Assembly (NCBI GenBank): GCA_947568835.1
Contig: OX387611.1
Span: 12,748,350 to 12,812,349 of the forward strand
Direction: 5' to 3'
Length of the DNA stretch: 64,000 nucleotides
Source: Protonemura montana
Taxonomy: Eukaryota > Arthropoda > Insecta > Plecoptera > Nemouridae
Positions 1 to 21,042 of the stretch are shown piece after piece. Within the stretch, counting starts at the first letter, position 1. The number at the start of each line of letters is the position of its first letter. The position numbers were made by a program, and so were the translations under genes. The notes under the pieces are model-generated. The model had not been told where the DNA came from. It ran no database searches and saw only the letters and a list, made by a program, of their open reading frames with translations.

Positions 1-388
1 TTGCAGTTAAGACAAGAGATCTCATGTTGCACTCTGGTCTTCATGATAAAGGTGGTGTTCTAGAAAGTCAAGGGTGGCTGTTGACCGTGGTGATTTATAT
101 GCTATTGCAGTTAAGACAAGAGATCTCATAGTGCACTCTGGTCTTCATGATAATGGTGGTGTTCTAGAAAGTCAAGGGTGGCTGTTGACCGTGATGATTT
201 ATATGCTATTGCAGTTAAGACAAGAGATCTCATGTTGCACTCTGGTCTTCATGATAAAGGTGGTGTTCTAGAAAGTCAAGGGTTGCTGTTGACCGTGGTG
301 ATTTATATGCTATTGCAGATAAGACAAGAGATCTCATGTTGCACTCTGGTCTTCATGATAAAGGTGGTGTTCTAGAAGGGCAAGGGTG
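1..388. repeat. 104-bp tandem repeat, about 3.7 copies
   Basis: The same unit begins at 1, 105, 209 and 313 (TTGCAGTTAAGACAAGAG and variants), so the period is exactly 104 bp. Copies differ at a few bases only. The array breaks off near 388, where the sequence diverges after TTCTAGAAGG, and it probably continues leftward outside the window. Short open frames here are repeat artefacts because 104 is not a multiple of three and the frames shift between copies. Confidence 0.95.
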
Positions 389-1340
389 GATTCCTATGCT
401 AATGAAGTTCAGGGTAGCTAACCATTGTGTTCAGGAATTTGGCCGGTGTACAGGCTCAACAAGGATGCAATCTATGATTGCATGGAGGTGGTTGTGAAAT
501 GAGAGTAATCACGAGGATTACATTGTGATACACATTTACTTGATAGTTACTCCCTAATTTTTGCTTCAGAATTATATACAGTTGTTAGCTACGCTTTTCA
601 TTGATACTGTTCATTTGATGGCTTCATCAGTTTTACAATAAATTGTGCCAAATGCATGAGTTCGTAAAAACATGCATCAACTATAACCGCCTCTAACGTA
701 ATCCATAATAAGTATTCATCTAAAAGCTAAATCACAAAAGTCACACTTGTTTAAATTACTAGTCTTTTGTGATAGTTTAGTAAAATTAGTCAATTTAAAA
801 AAAAAACTGTCGGCTGAACAAGCGACCAGTTGACATGTTATCTCGATCCGTTGAAAGGAACACAGATTCTTACAGCTTCTTCAGGTGACCCAGACTCAAG
901 GAAATGTACAAAAAACAATTTTTTCAATTTTTTATTTTTCCATTTGATGTTTTAGCTTTTCAAATATATAATTACGGTTATGTAGTATTATTCTTACAAT
1001 TACAGGATTGTTTTATATCGATCGATTTGCAATAGCATATCGTGCATGGCATTAATTTTCTGAATATGGTAACCATGTTTTGTTATTTTTCAATCCTGCT
1101 TTGTCATTTTCAATATCAGGCTGAATTTGGCTGAATCAAAATTTAAATAGTTGCGCCAACATTCGTCTGTACCGGCTGTCCTTGTTGAACAGATGTTTAT
1201 TAAATGTTGGTTCCGATTTGAGTGGTATCAGAGGTGGTATACTTCAGTTTACTTCGATCGTTTTATATGGTTTTGTTTGTGCCATATTTGATAATGCCTT
1301 GTTGTTTACGTTTAACGAAGAAGCGGAAGCAAAGCTTTCA
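389..1340. other. non-coding stretch, nothing recognised
   Basis: AT-rich sequence with many stops in all frames. I see no splice-bounded exon, RNA gene or mobile-element terminus here. It should in principle have held the missing SERCA 5' exon(s), but no sequence coding for a SERCA N terminus was found. Confidence 0.6.
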
Positions 1341-1391
1341 GATAAAATCAGTTTTTAAGCCTCAAGATGTTGTAGTGGAAAAGAAGCAAAA

Positions 1392-1890
1392 GTGGGGTTA
1401 AATACGCCTGGTACCAGGCGCTCAATAACGCCTTTTTTAAGTTCGTCAAGACAAAAGTTGGAAGGACACTTTGAAGATTCAGAAATCAGTGAGAATAGTC
1501 CAGACAGTGGTAACGAAATTATCAAAATGGAACTTTTGACTGTTGCTCTGCAGAGCTTCGTTGCTTGTCGCGAGTGCCACGACAAATCCTGCATCTCTAC
1601 AGTGACCGCTGTGCATAATAGTCTTGCATCAAAACTGAAACTTTTTGTGAACGTTGTAAAGCTGAGTTTGCCTTCGATTCATCAGAGAAAAGAGTAATTG
1701 CAGCTGCTGGTTAAGCTTTTTTGGTATGATGTGAATACACGTTTGGTTTTTGGTCTACGAAAGATTAGCAAGGAGCGCAAGGCAAGGCAGATTTGAAGAA
1801 ACTGCAAGCGGCAGCTTGAGGACATGGAAGATAACTTGGACAACCCTTCTTATCGAGCTGGAATCGCTAGAAAAATGAGAAAGTCAAATT
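1392..1890 (+). pseudogene. relic of a Mutator-like transposase (broken)
   Basis: An open frame from 1392 contains CRECHDKSC and then LASKLKLF. If the reading slips by one base after LKLF (about 1645), it continues CERCKAEFAFDSS and ends at a TAA near 1713. The cysteine-pair, LASKL, CxxC arrangement resembles the zinc-binding front part of the Mutator-like transposase domain common in invertebrate repeats. At 1760-1890 a lysine/arginine-rich stretch followed by QLEDMEDNLDNPSYRAG looks like the C-terminal tail of such a protein, interrupted by TGA. The middle of the transposase is missing. What is seen is the motif spacing and the frameshift; the family name is from memory and is moderate in certainty. 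No terminal repeats were found around it. Confidence 0.45.
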
Positions 1891-2097
1891 TAATTTATTG
1901 TTACAGGTGGTACAATTTAGTAATTTAGTGGAATTTATTGGTCAGCGAAACGCGTCAAACATGAAAATACTATGCAAGATCCAAGAAAACTATTGTATTA
2001 CTTATAATTAGAAGTATGTCTGCTCAAATAAAATAACTTTTTGGTTCTAATACTTTCAGAACATTGCGCTTTTATGGAAAAATAGCAAAAATAGCGT

Positions 2098-2398
2098 GCT
2101 AAAAATAACCACTGCGATTATCTCGGCTCCCAGTTTTGTTGTATTCATTGTACTTTTACTCAGAGTCTGAAAAGCAGCCTCATCATCCCCTCATTCACAG
2201 ACCTCATTAGATCAGTGCCACATGGCCAATGCAACCATCTTCTGACTTTGTGTTGGTTTGATTCTAGCTTGCAGTGAAGTCTGGAAGGACATAGAGTTGA
2301 GCTGTCAACTTCAACTCATCCTACAGCAGTGACTCTTGACAGGTAGGTTTCAATATTTCAAGATGCAATACAAAGTGGAAATATATCATCATGGTTTG
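2098..2398 (+). repeat. 301-bp dispersed inverted repeat, left arm
   Basis: This segment (from CTAAAAATAACCACTGCG to CATCATGGTTTG) is the reverse complement of 39014-39314, with only a few mismatches (for example at the CCATCTTCTG and GTTGGTTTG positions). The two arms are about 36.6 kb apart. No coding potential. The left arm ends 32 bp before the start of the SERCA segmental duplication. Confidence 0.9.
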
Positions 2399-2600
2399 TT
2401 GAGGGGGCAGTGAGGGATGTTACTAATGTCGGCGCTGTGTGCCAGGAATATTGACAAGACTTGGCGCTAATCCACCTTGTATTTGTTCTACGTGATTTAA
2501 AACTCCAATCATACTTTATCTTGCTATCGCAACACCAAGGCTTCCTGCTATGCCATAACATGCCATAACGAACCATGTCATACCATACCATTAGATATAC

Positions 2601-3452
2601 CATACCTTGCCATGCCATGCCATGCCATGCCATGCCATGCCATGCCTTGCCATGCCATGCCATGCCATGCCATGCCATGCCATGCCTTGCCATGCCATGC
2701 CATGCCATGCCATGCCATGCCTTGCCTTGCCATGCCATGTCTTGCCATGCCATGCCATGCCATGCCTTGCCATGCCTTGCCTCGCCATGCCATGCCATGC
2801 CTTGCCATGCCTTGCCATGCCTTGCCATGCCTTGCCATGCCTTGCCATGCCATGCCATGCCTTGCCATGCCATGACATGCCTTGCCATGCCATGCCATGC
2901 CTTGCCTCGCCATGCCTTGCCATGCCATGCCTTGCCTTGCCTTGCCTTGCCTTGCCTTGCCATACCATGCCATGCCATGCCATGCCTTGCCATGCCATGC
3001 CTTGCCTTGCCTTGCCATGCCTCGCCATGCCATGTCATGCCTTGCCATGCCATGCCATGCCTTGCCATGCCATGCCTTGCCATGCCTTGCCTTGCCATGC
3101 CATGCCTTGCCATACCATGCCATGCCATGCCATGCCATGCCATGCCTTGCCATGCCATGCCATGCCATGCCTTGCCATGCCATGCCTTGCCTTGCCATGC
3201 CATGCCATGCCATGCCATGTCATGCCTTGCCTTGCCATGCCATGCCATGTCATGCCTTGTCATGCCTTGCCATGCCATGCCATGCCATGCCATGCCATGC
3301 CATGGCATGCCATGTCATGCCATGCCTTGCCTTGCCATGCCATGCCATGCCATGCCATGCCATACCATGCCATGCCTTGCCATGCCTTGCCATGCCATGC
3401 CATGCCATGCCATGTCTTGCCTTGCCCTGCCATGCCATGCCATGCCTTGCCA
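2601..3452. repeat. pentanucleotide array CATGC/CTTGC
   Basis: About 850 bp built almost entirely of CCATG and CCTTG pentamers, with rare CCTCG, CCATA and CCCTG variants. Both strands are open in several frames, giving apparent proteins of Met-Pro-Cys-His-Ala or Met-Ala-Trp-His-Gly type. These are artefacts of a stop-free unit. The matching array in copy B (20511-21042) is about 320 bp shorter. Confidence 0.97.
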
Positions 3453-3902
3453 AACGAGGGACTTTTGACCAATATTTCCCGAGCAATATTTGGTTTTGTT
3501 CCACGTGGCTGGTGCTGGTGCTGGTGCTGCTAGAAATGGTTGATCTTACAAGATGCTGTGGTTCTGTATCTTTAGAGTTTTTAAGCTTAGAGTAAACAAT
3601 CTAACAATCCTTCCATTGTCTCTGACTAAAGAGATGTTCGCTGGCTTCCATTACATTGCATCGATCTGTTGATTCTTGATGGCCGTTATGATTTGATGGC
3701 TTTTTGTCTGCTGTCAGATTTAATAGAGGCTTCTCTTTGGCTTCTCTTTGGCTTCTATTTAACTTTTATTTCGGTTGATGTTTGTGTGTTGTTTCAAACG
3801 GAAACTGGTTTACCGAGGCAAGATCTTGAGTCGCCGCTATTTCCGACTCTCGCCGAGTGCATCGACGTTGAATGACGGCGTTGTCGCTGAACTCGGTCAC
3901 TG

Positions 3903-3930
3903 TGACGTCAGACAGTAGCTGGTGACGTCA
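3903..3930. promoter_or_regulatory. two TGACGTCA sites (CRE-like) 20 bp apart
   Basis: The palindrome TGACGTCA, the classic CREB/ATF site, occurs at 3903-3910 and 3923-3930 within a 20-bp direct repeat (TGACGTCAGACAGTAG). It lies 153 bp upstream of the SERCA microexon and is kept in copy B at 21487-21494 and 21507-21514. It may be an intronic or alternative promoter element of SERCA. The motif is seen; regulation is inference. Confidence 0.4.
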
Positions 3931-4083
3931 GACAGTAGACTGATATCTGTACACGCCTTGAGCTCGCGTGTTGAACGAAGCCTTCTAAACGCCCCTCCCC
4001 TTCTAGACACTGAATCTAGGGTCCCTAGCAGAACAAACTCTTATTACACTTGGTACTTCATTCACTTGTTTCTTTTGTTTCAG

Positions 4084-13609
<9,526 letters not shown>

Positions 13610-14265
13610 GCCCCCTGGATACCCACAACCAAGCACCTACTTAACCTCCAGCCCAACAAACTCTAGGAGTTCACTTAAATTCTTAGAGAAGTGCCTTTTG
13701 TTTTGTATGCGAGGTGTTATTTTTATATAGAAAGGAAGCGGTTCTTTTTTTAGCAGTTAGTACGTTCCGGCAGAGGATTCCTCGGCCCAATATTACTCGC
13801 CTGACAATAATTTTACACGAAAGTGATTCCCGCAACGTGGGGGTTGGCGCCACTGGGTGATAATCGTAGTAGCGTACTTGTATACATTCATTACACACAA
13901 ACAAAATATGTTAGTAGCGAGTATTTATTATTTAACTTAGTGCAGGAACGTAAGCGGAGACTCACTCACCTTTCCACTAGTAATTTGCCGGGCAAAATGT
14001 GCATTCATTAACCTCTTTTCTATTTATTCACACACTAGATATTAGCTACACAGAGATTAGGCTAGCGTGGGCTGGCAACAGAAAGTCCTGCGTCTTCCCT
14101 AACAAAGCTCCTGACAAAAGAACCCCTGATCCTGATCCTGGTCCTGGTCCAGACCCCTCGGTTCCCGGTGGAAACGCCGAAGTTTTCAGTGGACAATTGC
14201 CGCAAAGTCGTAAGTACTGGCTTGGCCTCGTGGCGTGCTGTTGGTTTGCCTAGCAGACATTTCTC
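13610..14265 (+). other. SERCA 3' flank, probable 3' UTR
   Basis: Sequence after the SERCA stop. An open frame at 13999-14253 includes a GATCCTGATCCTGGTCC hexamer run coding for DPDPGPGPDP. Some arthropod SERCA genes have an alternative long C terminus encoded downstream, but no matching hydrophobic exon with a clear acceptor could be identified, so I leave this as untranslated or unassigned. Confidence 0.4.
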
Positions 14266-15262
14266 AACCAGATTTCATGAATTGTTGCTTTCAATCTCCT
14301 TTTGTCTACCAAAAGTATGTAATATTTGACTGACATCAGGAGTTAAATCAATGAATTATTTAGACAAGGACAAGAGTGTACATAAACCTACAAACTAATA
14401 ATGTATTGTTCAATTTGTTTCACTTGTCTGACATTGTTGTTTACAAAATAAGACAGTGGATTGCTAATTTAATAAAAACATGAGAGTTTTACGAGGAATG
14501 CACCGAGTGTTGTTTGCCGGCTTTGCTTTTCACGTGTGCAGTGGAGTGAGCTTGCCTGGGTTTTATCCGACCATGAACTTGAATGCCAGCGAGCAGCGTG
14601 GTTGCCAGTGGTTGGGATGTCTTCCTCCCCGCTTTCTTTCAGCTTCAAGCTTCTTACAAGTATTTCACATAAATTACACCTCTAATGATATATTTAATGA
14701 TATATTTGATGATATGTTTGCCAGTAGCAATAGACAAGCAAATGGAGTGAAAACTCATGACATTCCATTGATACATTATCCTATTAACATTGAAAGACAA
14801 TTTTTGAGTTGAATTTAACCGTTGTGTTTTAAATGGAGTTTGACTTTCAAGTCATGTCTCGTGTTCCTCACTGACCGAGGTACATTCCTGTTTTTGAGTG
14901 AGTTTTAGGTTTGGCTTTGTGCAATTGTGAATACTTGCAAGTGAGGCCATGCGTTTGAGTTTGCAATCAGCTGGGACCATCTAATTACTCAGGTAATGTA
15001 CGTGTAAAGACTGCTTAACTTTATTCTTTTACATCTTTGCAATACAATGCTTTGCAACTTTTCTTGACATTTGGGAGCTTGGACTTGCCAATACAACTTG
15101 TTATTTGTTATGGGTCCTTGAAGCAAAGCTTTGTGAAAATTGCCTTAGTCATGGGTAAGATCTTGCAATTACAGAGCTTTACATTTCTAGAGATCTTCTT
15201 TGTTTCACTTGTAAAGTAACAATATTTTCCGATAAGTTTCCGACAGTTGAACATTACTTTAC
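14266..15262. other. spacer between SERCA and CCDC157-like gene
   Basis: A plus-strand frame at 14480-14812 starts MRVLRGMHRVLFAGFAFHVC and could encode a 110-residue peptide with a hydrophobic N terminus. It has no recognised domain and weak coding character. The remaining C-terminal exons of the CCDC157-like gene would be expected here or further left but were not found. Confidence 0.35.
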
Positions 15263-18200
15263 CTGAAGACCTGCAGCTTGCATCTGAAACTCAGCACATT
15301 TAGTTTGGTAATCCTGTTGCTCTCGGAGAAGTCTGACATGTAATCCTGCAATTTCATTGGCTTGTGTGTTTCTATCATTAGAAACCATCTCCAGCTGCTG
15401 GTGCATTTCTTCAAGAGCATTTTGTGTGCACTTTTCCTTGCAGACACTTTCTGCTAGTAGTTGATCTAAATGCAGAAATAGAAGACTAACTTGTGTGGGC
15501 TGCAACATTCTGATAGGTAGGATTGTATTGTATTCATCTTTATTGTTTTAGGCATTATTGACCCGGTTACAATTTCTTCAAGTACATTTAAAATAGACAA
15601 TAGTAAATAATTGCTATAATGATTGGTAACTATAGGTACCTACACAGTTAATCATGATACATAGTTGACATATTTACTTGTTAATACATCCTATTTATTA
15701 CTAATAGATACATAGTTATGATTTCTGAATTTGTGAATGATTACAATATAATTTCCCTGTGGGATCTCAGCCTTTGTTTGAAGTCTTCTATTTTATCAGG
15801 CCAGGAACTTAGAACCACACCAAGGTTATTCCATTCAGGGATGGTGCTGCCCAGAAAGGAAAACTTGCCGATGTTGCTATTGTATCCCTTCATTTTTAAC
15901 TTAAAGTTATTTTCATTTCTTCCTAAAAATACAGATTTATTTATCATATTTTATAACTCTTTCCATGCATTATCTTCATTTATTATTTTGTACATAGCAA
16001 CCAATTTTGAATCAACCCTTCTCATTTCTAAAGATTCCCATCCGAGTTCAAGAATCATTTCAGTCGGGCTATGCCTTCTTCCATACTTTGCCATCACCTT
16101 TCTAGCTGCTCGTCGTTGAATTTTTCCAGCATATCCTTCAACCCTTGCAGTTGTGGGTCCCAGACAATGCTCGCATATTCTAGTGTAGGCCTAACTAATG
16201 ATTTATATGCCATTTCTTTGATTTCTTTGCTGCTTGTTTTGAGATTTCTAAATACAAAGTTAAGATTGCGCATTCCTTTCTTAGCTACATACTCTGCATG
16301 GGGCCTCCACATTAACTTACTATCTAATAGTACTCCTAAATATGTACAGTTGTCATTAAAGTACTTTTAGAAGTACTTTTACAGACAGATTCAGTGTAAT
16401 TCAACAATAATCGATTATCTATACAAACCAGTGAGTTTCAATTTCATTTCTAATATTTTGTAACTTTCTTCTTTATCACTGAACAATAGCTGCCACTTCA
16501 TGTTTACTTGGCTGAGCTGATTTTGCTTTTCTTCCAGATTCACTTTAGAATCTTTGCATTGTATTTTTAGCTTCTTGATATAATCCTGGTTTCTTTGGGT
16601 TTTTTTCTCCAATTTGCTTTGTGTAGCTCTCACCAACTTGATCAGCTGAGTGTTTTGAATGCTGATCTCTTTGTAGTTGACTTGGAGGTTGGTAAGATCT
16701 TCAACGATGGCATCAGCCCAACTTCCCATGCAATGCCACTGCGTTGTTTGTATTATTTCCTTCGACGCCACCTTCCTGTGATTATTACTGTCATTTTAAT
16801 TGGGGTACAATCAAATTTGTATGCTCTTGCTAAAGTATTTTCTAACTGTAAACTACCTCAAATATCGAATGCAAAGTGTCGTAGAATTGTAGTTGGTCTT
16901 TACGCGCTACCCAAAGATATTAGTATTTAGCTTGGCACTAATAAAATGTTGTTAATTGTTTGAGTTGATCAGACACAGATGATAGAAACATAGTCAGTAA
17001 AACATATAAACAAGTCAATGCAACAAAATGAAAATAGAAATAGGTAAGTATATGAACCAGTTGCTGGAGTTGAAGTAATAATTACAAATAATAAACACTT
17101 TGTGTTTTCCAATCTGAACCTTTATTCTCATTCTTGAATTAAAGGAATCGGAATTTTATTTCTTGAAGTGTGGAATCAGAACTTTTATTTGAAATAATAT
17201 GCGCAGTCATAAAACACAAGAAGGTTTTGCTTATAGGTAATAACATGTTTGTAAATAAGTATTTATTGTACCTCTGGGCAGCAACTGAAGATTCTCTGTC
17301 GATATCATGACAAGTATTTTCTATCCACGTGATTAGTTTCTTCATGAGTGCTTCATTCATCTGACAGCTTTCACATGAAGCCAAGGAAATCAAATCTGTT
17401 TGACTAATTCTGGAAACAACTGTGTGGGAAATGTTGGTTGTATTGATATTCGAATCAGTATCTTGGTGCTTGCCATTCATTTCAAACATTTTCCTCTGAG
17501 TAACCTGCATAAAAGATATATTATTTTCATCATCAGGAGGTTATCTGCATTTAAAAGTAACATTACAACATTACAGAATGATATTCAAGAGTTGTAATCA
17601 TTCCAAACCATGCAATCGATCATGCTCTTCTGCAAAGATTGCATTCTCGACCAGAATATGTTTAGTAGACCTCCAAGTGAGAGCTGTTGTGGACGGATCA
17701 CATTTTTAGCCGCATACAAATTGGTCGAGGGATTTGGAAAATTGTCCACAAATTTTATCAGTAAATTCAGAATCAATAAAAGTCTGAAAAAAAAAACAGA
17801 ATGAGGTAAAAGTGATGTTCACATTTAATAGCACAGAACAATAATCGCTCTTTTGTGCCAGTTTTGTCGCCTTCCGAAATGCACCGCTTCAGTAAAATAT
17901 ATCTGGTAGACTCAGTAACTCCTGGAAACTTCTTTGCTGTGACTTTAAGATTCTGAACACCCAATAAAGTATGTTGTTGTGGTATCAGAATAGATTCAGT
18001 AAGATTCCCATAATAATAAGATGCCCAGTACGTATAGTAATTATTTTAGTACAAGACTCAACCTATATTTCAGTGTGCTGCAGGCAACTTTTAGTTGTTG
18101 ATGTGAATTCCATGGTTGAAGGTAGAATGTACGTATTAGATTCTGAATTTTAATTCAGTTGGTAGGGTCATATACGCTAACTCATGCTCACATCCGAATA

Positions 18201-18521
18201 AAAAATATAGCCAGCTGAATTCTAAAATAATTTTTCACAAATTCTATTCCAAATACCAGAATTATTTGGATGGATTTCGGTACAATAGTTAAGTTACCTG
18301 TCATAGATGCATTCTAAAAGATTGATGTAGTATTCACCAGCAGATCCATTGAGCTTGTTAAAAATAGACAAGACATCTACAGATTGTGACTGCTTGGAAG
18401 GACATCTCCAAGACTTGCAGTCAATCTTGCCCATCCACGAAGACAATGTAATCGAGATATTGACTACTTCTTTCAGATCCCACACCATGGCACGAATCAA
18501 GTTTTCATTCAATTGTGCCAT
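15263..18521 (-). CDS. CCDC157: CCDC157-like coiled-coil protein, exons 1-5 (3' end not found)
   Basis: Exons on the minus strand: 18298-18521, 17609-17783, 17272-17504, 16429-16775, 15263-15465. Every junction has an AG acceptor and GT donor and the phases agree, giving 394 codons open throughout; the donor at 17608 (GTTTGG) is weak. The N terminus has an SWRCPSKQ motif and the first junction reads CIYDRLLLILNLL, matching the SWRFP and IDRLLLLLQ motifs I recall for CCDC157. A CESCQ pair in exon 3 and a long Glu/Lys/Gln coiled coil in exons 4-5 also fit. CCDC157 is a poorly characterised protein linked to sperm and Golgi function in mammals. A LINE fragment sits in intron 4 (15520-16340). The start lies 55 bp from the divergent start at 18577. 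Later exons may be lost or lie outside. Confidence 0.7.
15520..16340 (-). mobile_element. 5'-truncated LINE in CCDC157-like intron 4
   Basis: Minus-strand frames read AYKSLVRPTLEYASIVWDP (16312-16094) and then, in another frame, FLGSTIPEWNNLGVVLSSWP with FKQRLRSH near the end. These are the C-terminal blocks of a non-LTR reverse-transcriptase protein. The trailer runs to 15520, where AAAGATGAATACAATACAAT ends the element. The last 320 bp recur at 36532-36849, which identifies the family's 3' end. The frame break between the two blocks shows it is inactive. Confidence 0.85.
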
Positions 18522-18576
18522 CGTTTAAAAATTAAGAGTAAATGAGTAAATCATTCCCTTAGTCAGGAGCACTGAC
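18522..18576. promoter_or_regulatory. 55-bp bidirectional promoter region
   Basis: Only 55 bp separate the start codons of the minus-strand CCDC157-like gene (18521) and the plus-strand FBXL4-like gene (18577). The interval has no TATA box that I trust. A head-to-head arrangement this tight implies a shared promoter, with 5' UTRs overlapping the opposite gene. Confidence 0.5.
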
Positions 18577-18840
18577 ATGTTTAGCGCAAAAGTTGAAAAT
18601 CATCGATGGGCGCCAGATCCATCGGCTCTGACTTTCATCGACTCTGGCTTGCCTGTCATGGAAGAATCTGTGGTTAGTAGTGTGACCAGCGCGGGCAAAA
18701 TCGAGCAATTTGTTAATGAAATATTACTGTGCAGTTCTCAATATGGAAATAGCTCTAGTATTTCGTTCACGGCAGTCAATTTGATTGGAAAACCAAGAGT
18801 TTATCCACGTTATGGCGACTCTCACGAAGCATATTCTCCT
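18577..18840 (+). CDS. FBXL4: FBXL4-like F-box/LRR protein, first coding exon only
   Basis: The exon starts with an ATG and ends with CCT followed by GTAAGT at 18841, a strong donor. Residues IEQFVNEILLCSSQYG, SISFTAVNLIGKP and VYPRYGDSHEAYSP line up with the N-terminal discoidin-like region of FBXL4 as I remember it (SSHYG, NLAG, VFP, YGD). FBXL4 is a mitochondrial outer-membrane F-box protein that limits mitophagy through NIX/BNIP3. The continuation exons are not in the following 7 kb, which is occupied by a retrotransposon fragment, a minisatellite and SERCA copy B, so the gene is either interrupted by that insertion or resumes beyond it. Confidence in the family is moderate. Confidence 0.6.
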
Positions 18841-18931
18841 GTAAGTTGTCGGACCAAGCAGTCACCGAAATTTGATGATGCCTTCCAACAACGCTAATCT
18901 TGTTAAGTATGCTTAAAGAGTCTATATGCTA

Positions 18932-19841
18932 TTCAAGATGGCGGGTGAGGAGAGTAGTGCGTCTGGTGGCTCCAAGATTAAATATTCTTCCTAAATGTCC
19001 GAAGTGCTCAAGAAAAGTTGTAAATGGTGTGAAGTGTGTAATATGTGGCCAACTCAATCATCTGAGATGTGCGCAAGGGACTTCTGGTGAGGAAAACGTA
19101 GATATTGATGACTTTATTTGCGGCGACTGCACAATTAGAGAAGCCACCATGCTTGATCTACACACGTCCAATGTAGAGCTACTGCATCAACGGATCAAGG
19201 ACCTCGTGTACATTGTTCAACTCCAAAAAGCAAGAATATCTGAACTAGAAAACAGGAACGACTACATATCAGCTAATATGACATCATTTCCAGCAAAAAC
19301 GTCCTACAGCCAAATTCTGAGAGGTAAGCCTGAAGTTATTCAAATTACACCAGAGGCTGACCAAGACAAAGCAACAACAAAACATGACGTCAAATCACAG
19401 AATAATCCAGCAAAACTTCCGATAGGAATTTCAAATATGCGACAAAGCAGAAATGGAGATGTCTTGATCAACTGTCCAAACAGCAAATCAGCTAAAGCAT
19501 TACTGAAAGAAGCAGAACAAGTGCTAGGAAACAAGTACACAGCCACAATCAAAACAAAATTCAATCCTAGACTAAAAATCATGCATATTGAACTAGGAAA
19601 TACTGACACGAAGTCCTTCAGAGAAGCAGTAATAATTCAAAACCAACTGGATCCCACTGACCCACATTTTTCGCTAAAAGTCATCACCACTATCACGCAA
19701 AAAAGTGGATTAACCTTCACGATAATTGAAGTCGATGCCCGAACCCGCTCGAAACTAATGCGCGAGGGACGGATTAATTATGAATGGAAAAGGTATAGGC
19801 TATATGACCACATACACGGAGCACAATGTTTTAAATGTGCC
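18932..19841 (+). mobile_element. non-LTR retrotransposon ORF1 (gag-like) fragment
   Basis: A frame of about 300 residues begins with a PHD/RING-like zinc cluster (CPKC, CVICGQLNHLRC, CGDC), followed by a short coiled coil (YIVQLQKARISELENR), a basic nucleic-acid-binding region and the first half of a CCHC knuckle (CFKC). It matches, domain by domain, the frame at 50530-51530. The likely natural start ATGGCGGGTGAGGAG (18939) is one base out of frame with the rest, so the copy is frameshifted. The element stops at 19841 in mid-knuckle, where a 59-bp minisatellite begins. ORF2 is missing. It sits in what should be the first intron of the FBXL4-like gene. Confidence 0.85.
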
Positions 19842-20215
19842 AGCCTGAGAGGGCTGCGACCCTCTGCAGCCCTGTCCTGTCACCAGGCTGGTAGCTCTAT
19901 CAGCTGAGAGGGCTGCAACCCTCTGCAGCCCTGTCCTGTCACCAGGCTGGTAGCTCTATCAGCTGAGAGGGCTGCGACCCTCTGCAGCCCTGTCCTGTCA
20001 CCAGGCTGGTAGCTCTATCAGCTGAGAGGGCTGCGACCCTCTGCAGCCCTGTCCTGTCACCAGGCTGGTAGCTCTATCAGCTGAGAGGGCTGCAACCCTC
20101 TGCAGCCCTGTCCTGTCACCAGGCTGGTAGCTCTATCAGCTGAGAGGGCTGCGACCCTCTGCAGCCCTGTCCTGTCACCAGGCTGGTAGCTCTATCAGCT
20201 GACAGGGTTAAGAAT
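19842..20215. repeat. 59-bp minisatellite, about 6 copies
   Basis: Units start AGCTGAGAGGGCTGCGACC at about 19902, 19961, 20020 and so on. The first unit has one extra base. Each contains GAGGGCTGCGACCCTCTGCAG, which is partly self-complementary (GAGGG...CCCTC). It abuts the retrotransposon fragment on its left and a unique 118-bp spacer on its right. Confidence 0.93.
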
Positions 20216-20510
20216 TTCCCCCTAGCGATGCCGGTAATAGTAAACATGATAGTGAATGCTAATAATTGGTGATTGCAATCAGCTTGACTCGGCTGGACTC
20301 GGCTAGTCTCGCCTAACCTTCGTATCAGCCGAGTCGGCGCTGTGTGCCAGGAATATTGATAAGACTTGGCGCTAATCCACCTTGTATTTATTCTACGTGA
20401 TTTAAAACTCCAATCACACTTTATCTTGCTATCGCAACACCAAGGCTTCCTGCTATGCCATAACATGCCATAACAAACCATGTCATACCATACCATTAGA
20501 TATACCATAC

Positions 20511-21042
20511 CTTGCCATGCCATGCCATGCCATGCCATGCCATGCCTTGCCATGCCATGCCATGCCATGCCATGCCATGCCTTGCCATGCCTTGCCATGC
20601 CATGCCATGTCTTGCCATGCCATGCTATGCCATGCCTTGCCATGCCATGCCATGCCTTGCCTTGCCTTGCCATGCCTTGCCTTGCCTTGCCTTGCCATGC
20701 CTTGCCATGCCATGCCATGCCATGTCATGCCTTGCCATGCCATGCCTTGCCATGCCATGCCTTGCCTTGCCATGCCATGCCATGCCATGCCATGCCATGC
20801 CTTGCCATGCCATGCCATGCCATGCCATGCCATGCCTTGCCATGCCATGCCATGCCTTGCCTTGCCATGCCATGCCTTGCCATGCCATGCCATACCATGT
20901 CATGCCTTGCCATGCCATGCCTTGCCTTGCCATGTCATGCCATGCCTTGCCATGCCATGCCATGCCTTGCCATGCCTTGCCATGCCTTGCCATGCCATAC
21001 CTTGCCATGTCTTGCCATGCCATGTCTTGCCTTGCCTTGCCA
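20511..21042. repeat. pentanucleotide array CATGC/CTTGC, copy B
   Basis: Counterpart of 2601-3452, made of CCATG and CCTTG units with rare CCATA and CTATG variants. It is about 530 bp against 850 bp in copy A. The order of variant units differs between the copies, so the array has rearranged since the duplication. Apparent long proteins on both strands are artefacts. Confidence 0.97.

Noticed and set aside
2358-3595. Cys/His/Pro- and Trp/His/Gly-rich proteins on both strands
   Set aside because: Pure translation of the CATGC/CTTGC pentamer array; the same occurs at 20480-21117.
13999-14253. Alternative SERCA C-terminal exon
   Set aside because: No convincing acceptor or hydrophobic segment; kept only as a remark in the 3' flank.
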